DNA of 49,877 nt, taken from Chlamydiota bacterium (GTDB lineage Bacteria; Chlamydiota; Chlamydiia; Chlamydiales; Parachlamydiaceae). Each line of letters opens with the position of its first letter. The stretch's first letter is position 1. A model generated the notes under the pieces. The model was not told where the DNA came from. It was given only the letters and a program-made list of their open reading frames with translations, and did no database searches. Location of the stretch: contig JABDDS010000007.1 in assembly GCA_013287465.1 (NCBI GenBank), forward strand, positions 1 to 49,877, read 5' to 3'. The position numbers and the translations under genes are program-made. Positions 44,127 to 49,877 of the stretch are shown here, piece by piece.

Positions 44127-46777
44127 TAGCATTCTTTCCAATTTTTGCCAAGATTAATATCTACAATTAAAGGAACTTTTAATTCAACGACTCCCTCCAT
44201 TGCTTTTTTGACTAGGGGTTTGAAGAATTCTATTTCATTGTCTGGGAGTTCAAAAATTAGTTCGTCGTGGATTTGCAAAATCATATATCCCTGGGAAACA
44301 TTTCTAATGAGCTCATCGATTTTTAACATCGCAAGCTTGATGATATCGGCTGCTGTCCCCTGCAGTGGGCTGTTGACGGCTAAACGTTCTGCTAGGTTGC
44401 GCAGCTGCACATTTTTGCTGTTGATCTCCGGAATCAGCCGCTCCCGTCCCGTCAGTGTGACTGCCTTACCCGTCGTTCTCGCCATTTCTTTGCGCGTTTC
44501 GATAAACCCCTTGATGCTAGGGTAACGTTCAAAATACATTTCAATGAACTTTGCCGCCTCTTTCACATCGATATGAAGTTCCTTAGCTAATCCAAAAGCT
44601 TGTTGTCCGTAGATAATGCCAAAATTAACCGCTTTTGCTTGGTGGCGCATCTCTTTGGTGACGTTATCGATGGAAACTCCAAAAATTGTCGAAGCGGTAT
44701 GGCTGTGGATGTCCTCGTTTTTCTTAAATGCGGCAATGAGGTTGGGATCGTCGCTAAAGTGGGCGAGCAGGCGCAGTTCTATTTGTGAGTAGTCGGCAGA
44801 TAGGTAGGACCAATTTTCCTTTTCGGGACGAAATGCCTCTCGTATTTTTTTCCCCTCTTCTGTCCTCACAGGGATATTTTGAAGGTTGGGATGTTGACAT
44901 GATAATCTTCCCGTGGCTGCTACAGATTGGTTGAATGTGCAGTGAATGCGGTGTGTGGTCGGGTTGATATCATTGGGAAGGCTATCTACGTAGGTGGAGC
45001 GCAGTTTCTCTAACGATCGGTACTCGAGGAGCAGATGAGCGATGGGATATTGTTCTTTGAGGTCCTCAAGAATATCGGCGTTAGTAGAAAATCCTGTTGC
45101 CGTTTTTTTGGGGAGTGGAATATGTAGTTTGTCTTGGAGAATATGACTCAGTTGTTTTGGGGAATTGACGTTGAATTCTTCTCCAGCCAATCCGTAGATC
45201 TCCTGTTGCAGCCGTTCTAATTGCGCGCGTAGATAGATGGATAGGCGATCGAGAGTGGGGATATCGACGAAAATTCCATGTCGCTCCATTTCTGCAAGAA
45301 CTTTGATGAGGGGAATCTCGATGGTGTGTAAAAGGTCGGATAATTTTCTCTGTTCTATCTCTGCATTGAGGATCGTTTTAAGCTGACAGATGAAATCGAC
45401 TTCCTCACAGCAGTAGTGGCAGAGGTTTTCTGGGGGGATGTAAGAAAGTGAAGTGAGATTCTTTCCTTTGCCGCAAATCTCCTCGATCGATTTTTTCGTT
45501 TTGCTGAAATATTGGAGCAGAAGCGACTCTAAAGAGTGTTGACGATGATGAGAATTCAATAGGTAGGATGCGAGGAGGACATCGAAAGAAATTGTCGCTA
45601 GAGAGATCCCATACTGATCTATGGCATGGAAGTCCTCTTTAGTGTCATATCCATAGAAGCTTAGCTGTGGATCTTCGAAAAGTGGTTTTAGGGTGCTGAC
45701 TACATAATCTAGGCCCAATTGTCCATTGGTAGGGATATACCATGCCGTTTGTGGTTCAATGGCAAAGCAAAGGCCCACAAGTTGCCTCTCCTCCGCTGTG
45801 GTCGTTCTAAAACAGATCTCTCTGCTGCCCCTTAAACGGGTGACTAGTGCATCGAGGCTTTGTTCATCATCGACGAGTACATATTGCTCTTCCTGTTGGG
45901 GGGCAGTAGGAGAGGAGGGTAAGTGGCTCTCGAGTTCTTTGATCAATGAATTGAAATTCATCTTGGTGTAGAAACTTCTAAGCTCGTTGAGATTGGGTTT
46001 TTGCAACTGGTAGAAATCGGTCGTTGTTGGAATGGGGACGGCGAGGTCTAGGGTGACAAGACGACGGCTAAGTAAGGCTTTATCGGCATTGTCCCTCACG
46101 GCAGCTTGCTTTTTCTCCCCTGCAACTTGATCGGTATGAAGCAAAAGATTATCGAGGGAGCCGAATTGTTTTAGGAAAGCCACGGCCGTCTTGGGACCAA
46201 TACCTGGGAGTCCTGGGATGTTATCAGAGGCATCTCCAGTCATAGCTAAAAGGTCGATGATCTGAGACGGGGGGACCCCATGGATTTCTTCTACTTGTGC
46301 TGCATCGATAATGAGATTTTCTTTGCGCGTGTTCAGAAGGAAAATATGATCGTTGACGATCTGACACATGTCTTTATCTGTGGTGCAGATATAGGCTGTG
46401 GCACCCTCTTTAGCTGCCCATGAAGCGACGGTTCCCATTGTATCGTCGGCTTCGACTTCGGGAAGGTTTAACGAAGGGATCCCCATGAGCGCGCAGAAGT
46501 CGCGTGCCCAGTCAATTTGATAGGGAAGGTCTTTGGGAGTCTCCGAACGGTGTGCCTTGTATTCAGGGTAGATCTCTTCCCTTTTCTTTGCGTTTTGCGG
46601 ACCGTCAAAAACAGCGACGAGATCGGTGACCTCAAAATCTTTGATCAGCTTAAGCACTCCTCGGATAAATCCGTAGAGTGCATTCGTCGATTCTCCTTGG
46701 CTATTCGTCATATTTCTTATGGCAAAATAGGAGCTATAGAGGTATCCGGAAGCATCGATGATGAATATTTTTTTCAT
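44126..46777 (-). CDS. polA: DNA polymerase I
   Basis: The 883-residue product starts at ATG 46777 (KKIFIIDASGYLYSSYFA). The 5' nuclease is at about 1-290 (EVEADDTMG, TGDASDNIPGLPGIGPKTA). The 3'-5' exonuclease-like region (about 300-480) lacks key acidic residues: ICFRTTTAEERQ replaces the DxE motif and YCCEE replaces YxxxD, so proofreading is probably lost. The polymerase motifs are intact: DYSQIELRLLAHFS, RHQAKAVNFGIIYG and QIHDELIFELPD. It serves repair and Okazaki processing. It sits 10 bases after sppA. Confidence 0.96.
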   Translation of the reverse strand: MKKIFIIDASGYLYSSYFAIRNMTNSQGESTNALYGFIRGVLKLIKDFEVTDLVAVFDGPQNAKKREEIYPEYKAHRSETPKDLPYQIDWARDFCALMGIPSLNLPEVEADDTMGTVASWAAKEGATAYICTTDKDMCQIVNDHIFLLNTRKENLIIDAAQVEEIHGVPPSQIIDLLAMTGDASDNIPGLPGIGPKTAVAFLKQFGSLDNLLLHTDQVAGEKKQAAVRDNADKALLSRRLVTLDLAVPIPTTTDFYQLQKPNLNELRSFYTKMNFNSLIKELESHLPSSPTAPQQEEQYVLVDDEQSLDALVTRLRGSREICFRTTTAEERQLVGLCFAIEPQTAWYIPTNGQLGLDYVVSTLKPLFEDPQLSFYGYDTKEDFHAIDQYGISLATISFDVLLASYLLNSHHRQHSLESLLLQYFSKTKKSIEEICGKGKNLTSLSYIPPENLCHYCCEEVDFICQLKTILNAEIEQRKLSDLLHTIEIPLIKVLAEMERHGIFVDIPTLDRLSIYLRAQLERLQQEIYGLAGEEFNVNSPKQLSHILQDKLHIPLPKKTATGFSTNADILEDLKEQYPIAHLLLEYRSLEKLRSTYVDSLPNDINPTTHRIHCTFNQSVAATGRLSCQHPNLQNIPVRTEEGKKIREAFRPEKENWSYLSADYSQIELRLLAHFSDDPNLIAAFKKNEDIHSHTASTIFGVSIDNVTKEMRHQAKAVNFGIIYGQQAFGLAKELHIDVKEAAKFIEMYFERYPSIKGFIETRKEMARTTGKAVTLTGRERLIPEINSKNVQLRNLAERLAVNSPLQGTAADIIKLAMLKIDELIRNVSQGYMILQIHDELIFELPDNEIEFFKPLVKKAMEGVVELKVPLIVDINLGKNWKEC

Positions 46778-46787
46778 TGTGAAGAAT

Positions 46788-47828
46788 TTATTGACGGTAT
46801 AGATACAGGAATTTGTTTTGGAGTTCGGAGGGCAATTCACCCTTTAATTCGATCTGATGGGTGATATTTCCGCTAAACAACGTAGATCGGCTATCAAACA
46901 ACTCTGAAACCCAGCTATTGCTTGTCAGCTCGACTAATTGATAGTTATCATCATGGATGCCAATTTTTTCTGCAAGAAGTTTAATCGTATCGCTCAATGA
47001 GTAGCCATGTTCATCGATGTAGCCATATTCTTTGGCGATTTTTGCAGGGTAGACGCTGGCTCCATAAACATTAATCAATTTTTCTTTGTCGAGTTCAGGG
47101 CGACGATGAGTGACGATATCGACGAACATCCCGTAATAGTACTCTATTGCTGCTTTAGTATTATCCTCTTCCCCCTTAACCCATGGGCGCAGAGGATTTA
47201 AGTCGTCTTTTCCCTTGCCATCGTAGAGGGTAAGTGACTGTATCCCTATCGTTTCCATTACTTTAGAGAAATTGAGCAATGTGGGTAGAAGAACACCAAT
47301 GCTACCAACTAAAGTGATGTCGCTGGCATAAATCTTATCTGCTGCTGCCGCAATGTAAAGGCCTCCCGAAGCGCAGATGCCATCGGTAAAGGCATAGACA
47401 GGAACCTGGTATTGATGTTTATAAGCTTCAATAGCACGGTAGATCCCATCGGCATCGGTAACAGTTCCACCAGGAGAGTTGATGTGCAGGAGGACTGCTT
47501 TGACGCGATTGTTTTTTAGGGAACGCTCCCTAGATTCGATCAATAGTGATTCCACTTTTTTTTGCGTTAAATTGTTCGCTCCGATGAGGCCATTGATATT
47601 GACTTGGAGAATGACGGGAGTTGTGGAAGGGAGTTCTTTTCTGATTCCGGAGGCGTTTGGCAATATCGATGGACTGTAATTGTAGTAGATCTGCGGGCCG
47701 CTTTCCGCTGTTGTTGACATCGAAGCAACGGCAATGACGACGACGACTCCTCCTACCAATAGCCCTAAAATGGTGAAGATTGCAATGAAAAATGAACGGA
47801 TCGCTGATGAAAAAATAGACTCGTGCAT
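46788..47828 (-). CDS. S49 signal peptide peptidase, SppA/SohB type
   Basis: The 346-residue product has an N-terminal membrane anchor (FFIAIFTILGLLVGGVVVVIA) and one protease domain (SppA_36K or SohB size). NSPGGTVTDADGIYRAI is the oligomer region; TDGICASGGLYIAAAADKIYA carries the nucleophile Ser; and the GSIGVLLPTLLNFSKVMETIG region brings the catalytic Lys. It degrades cleaved signal peptides at the inner membrane. It is first in the sppA-polA-coaE-rho block. Confidence 0.92.
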   Translation of the reverse strand: MHESIFSSAIRSFFIAIFTILGLLVGGVVVVIAVASMSTTAESGPQIYYNYSPSILPNASGIRKELPSTTPVILQVNINGLIGANNLTQKKVESLLIESRERSLKNNRVKAVLLHINSPGGTVTDADGIYRAIEAYKHQYQVPVYAFTDGICASGGLYIAAAADKIYASDITLVGSIGVLLPTLLNFSKVMETIGIQSLTLYDGKGKDDLNPLRPWVKGEEDNTKAAIEYYYGMFVDIVTHRRPELDKEKLINVYGASVYPAKIAKEYGYIDEHGYSLSDTIKLLAEKIGIHDDNYQLVELTSNSWVSELFDSRSTLFSGNITHQIELKGELPSELQNKFLYLYRQ

Positions 47829-47958
47829 ACAATATTAACCTTTTAAAATCTGGGGGCTTTCATCTAAATCATAGCTTTGTATAGCTATTTTTTACAAAGA
47901 GAATTTAATTTACTACACATGAGTTCGATTGCTGCACCCTAAATGACTATTGTCTCAA

Positions 47959-48055
47959 TACTACGCGAAGCGTTTGGAGTGCGAAAGTCCCCTTTCGCTT
48001 TGTCATTTAAGGCAAAGCGAAAGAGGGCTTTCGCACTCCAAACGCTTCGCGTAGC
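47959..48055. repeat. full palindromic MITE (CGAAGCGTTTGG family), 97 bp
   Basis: CTACGCGAAGCGTTTGGAG... and its reverse complement meet near 48003-48010 (GTCATTTAAGGC). It shares the same sequence, to within a few bases, with 31401-31494 and the half copy at 4982-5044. No gene. Confidence 0.9.
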
Positions 48056-48116
48056 AACGGAAAAATGTTGAAAATGGTTCGTACTTCCGCCTACGGTATC
48101 ATTGCACTCGGGTTTG

Positions 48117-49871
48117 TTAGGGCACGCATTTTTCGTTTGGTTCCTTAGAGAATGTGGGTAAAATATCCTCAAAGGAATCTCCATTGGCAATTCTATGTGG
48201 ATCTTTTCCAATAATACAGATTTCGTTTTCATTTACATTAATTTGTCGATGCCCTCCCCACCCCACATACCTAGAGACTTTCCATTCTCCTACGTGAGGG
48301 AGATGCTTTGTTAGCCTATTCCGTAGCTTATCCCACATGGTTTCTGAAAAACTTTTTATCTGAGATTGAACTGAACTTCTTTCTTCTTTTAGCTCTTTTT
48401 GTGTTGCTTGAAGCGATTTTATCCGATCTTCTAGGGCTTGTACGGCCAATTCTACGGAACATTGAGGATAATCAAAGGGATGACTAAAGAGATTACGTTG
48501 TGGTAACAGTATTTGACATTTTTCAGTCGTTGCATAGGCTTCCACGTTTAGATTGTGACCTTCCGCTCCATTGTATCCCGATCTTTTTAGCCAAGAATGT
48601 CGACTGAACCATTTAAGATAATCAGAGAATAGATTTCCTTTTAAATCTGTTTCTGTTGTTGTTTCACAGGGGTTTGATATCGGAATATTCATCGATTTTA
48701 TTTGATTGTCGAGTTCGTCTCTTGTCGTATGCAGACTTTTCCATTCCGTTGCTAATTCTGAATTAATGTTAGGAAGTTGCTGTGAGACCCATATCTCTTC
48801 TGGGGAGGGAGAGGTCATTAACGAATTAAGTGAGGATAGAAAACTTTTTGAAAGAGCGAAAATCCCAGCTGCTGTTGTACCTACTGTGTTAGCGAAGTCC
48901 TCTGCTCGATTGTTGTATGTTGTGATGAGCTGGCTACTCGAGGGTAGGTTATTGTAATAAGTGGAGAGCTCGTGCAGCGATGAAGAGCTTTGTAGTGTGT
49001 AATAAAGAGCCAAAGCACCTAAACCAAGAGCCCCAACTACGACAAGAGTTTTTTTCCAAGAAGATTTATTTGGTACCGTTTGGCTTGGTAAGGCGGGTGA
49101 TGATATTTGTGGTTCTACTAGAGGCTCTGGTTCTACCAACGGGAATTCAAAAACGGCAGTAGGGGATGGGGGGAGTGACTCATCTGACTCTGGTCTATCT
49201 ATATCTGTAGGCTCCTGGATGAATTCTAGAGGTGGGGGAACAGGTTCGGTTAAGGAAGATGATGGTAAAAGCTCTGAACTACCAACAGGAGAAGGGGGGA
49301 GTGACACATGTAATTCTGGCCTATCTATATTTGTTTCTGTAGGCTCCTGGATGAGTTCTAGATGTGGGGGAACAAGTTCAGTTGAGGAAGGTGGTTGTGG
49401 AGGTTCCTGTTCTGCTACTAGCTGGTCAAGTGTTTCTGAGACCACAGCGATAACTCGAGGGGCTTCACCTTCTTGTGGTTTTAATGATGAGATGTTTTGT
49501 TCTTTTGCCTTAATGCTGGCATTTATTTCTTCAAGCAATTTTGATATTTCTTCATTGCAAGACTTTGATTCGCATTTCTTTAAGGCTTTCCGAATCAAAG
49601 GAAGGTCCTTTGATTCAATTTCGTTTTTGTAAAGTTTAATTACTTCTTTTATAAATTTTTTTGTTGAAATTGGCGCTGCTACTTGTCCACCAGAAAGATA
49701 GCTAACTGCCTCCCAAAAGATGTTAGTCAGGAAATTCCATACAGAGCATTCTTCTAATTTGACTGACCGCTGCTCATTTTCTACAACCTGCACAAAACAA
49801 GTTCTATCGAATAATCTTATTTGTTCAATGATCGATTCATAGTTACTATGAAAAACGGTTCTTACAAACAT
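48117..49871 (-). CDS. proline-rich membrane protein, unknown function
   Basis: The 584-residue product begins at ATG 49871, six bases from the window end, so it may start further out. The N-terminal 150 residues are globular (helical). About 150-260 holds two tandem Pro/Glu-rich repeats (PHLELIQEPTETNIDRPE and PPLEFIQEPTDIDRPESD). One membrane helix (TLVVVGALGLGALALYYTL) follows near 280, then a coiled-coil or helical C-terminus (ALEDRIKSLQATQKELKEE). No signal peptide is evident. A surface or host-facing role is only inferred. Prolines spanning the envelope resemble TonB-like linkers. Confidence 0.6.
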   Translation of the reverse strand: MFVRTVFHSNYESIIEQIRLFDRTCFVQVVENEQRSVKLEECSVWNFLTNIFWEAVSYLSGGQVAAPISTKKFIKEVIKLYKNEIESKDLPLIRKALKKCESKSCNEEISKLLEEINASIKAKEQNISSLKPQEGEAPRVIAVVSETLDQLVAEQEPPQPPSSTELVPPHLELIQEPTETNIDRPELHVSLPPSPVGSSELLPSSSLTEPVPPPLEFIQEPTDIDRPESDESLPPSPTAVFEFPLVEPEPLVEPQISSPALPSQTVPNKSSWKKTLVVVGALGLGALALYYTLQSSSSLHELSTYYNNLPSSSQLITTYNNRAEDFANTVGTTAAGIFALSKSFLSSLNSLMTSPSPEEIWVSQQLPNINSELATEWKSLHTTRDELDNQIKSMNIPISNPCETTTETDLKGNLFSDYLKWFSRHSWLKRSGYNGAEGHNLNVEAYATTEKCQILLPQRNLFSHPFDYPQCSVELAVQALEDRIKSLQATQKELKEERSSVQSQIKSFSETMWDKLRNRLTKHLPHVGEWKVSRYVGWGGHRQINVNENEICIIGKDPHRIANGDSFEDILPTFSKEPNEKCVP

Positions 49872-49877
49872 AAAACA

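Overview
The window reads as chromosome from an environmental, amoeba-type member of the Chlamydiota (Parachlamydiales-like). The evidence is: the order sppA-polA-coaE-rho, which matches Chlamydia trachomatis CT494-CT491; an adjacent MYG1/HIT pair like CT386/CT385; a gcsH-like gene; an FHA-domain SctD (CdsD type, CT664-like) near a CesT-type chaperone (CT663-like); and SycD/LcrH chaperones interleaved with CopB/CopD-like translocators. Genus cannot be fixed by reading alone. The base composition is moderately AT-rich. The many decayed genes and repeats fit an environmental chlamydia better than the streamlined Chlamydia genus.

Layout. 1-13 kb is accessory and repeat-rich. It holds a collagen-like surface protein, a Ppx/GppA-like gene with no good start codon, a secreted serine hydrolase, an esterase, an M60/enhancin-like metalloprotease, a decayed REP-associated transposase (RAYT) with its REP/REPIN repeats, dinB, an exported methyltransferase, and a graveyard of gene fragments (GNAT, HAD, glycine-rich) beside ssrA (tmRNA). 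A 34-bp copy of the tmRNA 3' end plus terminator lies 1.6 kb away, as expected of an attachment-site duplication. 13.4-31.3 kb is mostly housekeeping: a SurA/PpiD-like foldase, gcsH, a LOG-domain protein, MYG1, HIT, isochorismatase-like, rpiA, mnmA, and a tal-M48-M20-thioesterase operon. It is interrupted by a 500-bp perfect-looking foldback and by a GxxExxY nuclease-like gene bracketed by four inverted copies on each side of a 39-bp repeat.

31.6-40.7 kb is a type III secretion module: sctD on the minus strand, and divergently two small secreted-type proteins, a SycD chaperone, a CopB-like translocator, a second SycD chaperone, a CopD-like translocator, a CesT chaperone and a small two-helix membrane protein. 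Large foldback elements and a 93-bp duplicated leader follow it. 41.3-47.8 kb is the conserved minus-strand block sppA-polA-coaE-rho plus a hypothetical. The window ends with a palindromic MITE copy and a proline-rich membrane protein.

The most unusual structures are the GxxExxY gene inside symmetric 39-bp arrays (the repeat keeps frame and supplies an apparent signal peptide to the next gene), the REPIN/RAYT family, the putative attachment-site duplication at ssrA, and the tmRNA tag that appears to end in LTG rather than the usual small hydrophobic AA. All product names come from reading motifs by eye; no database search was run.
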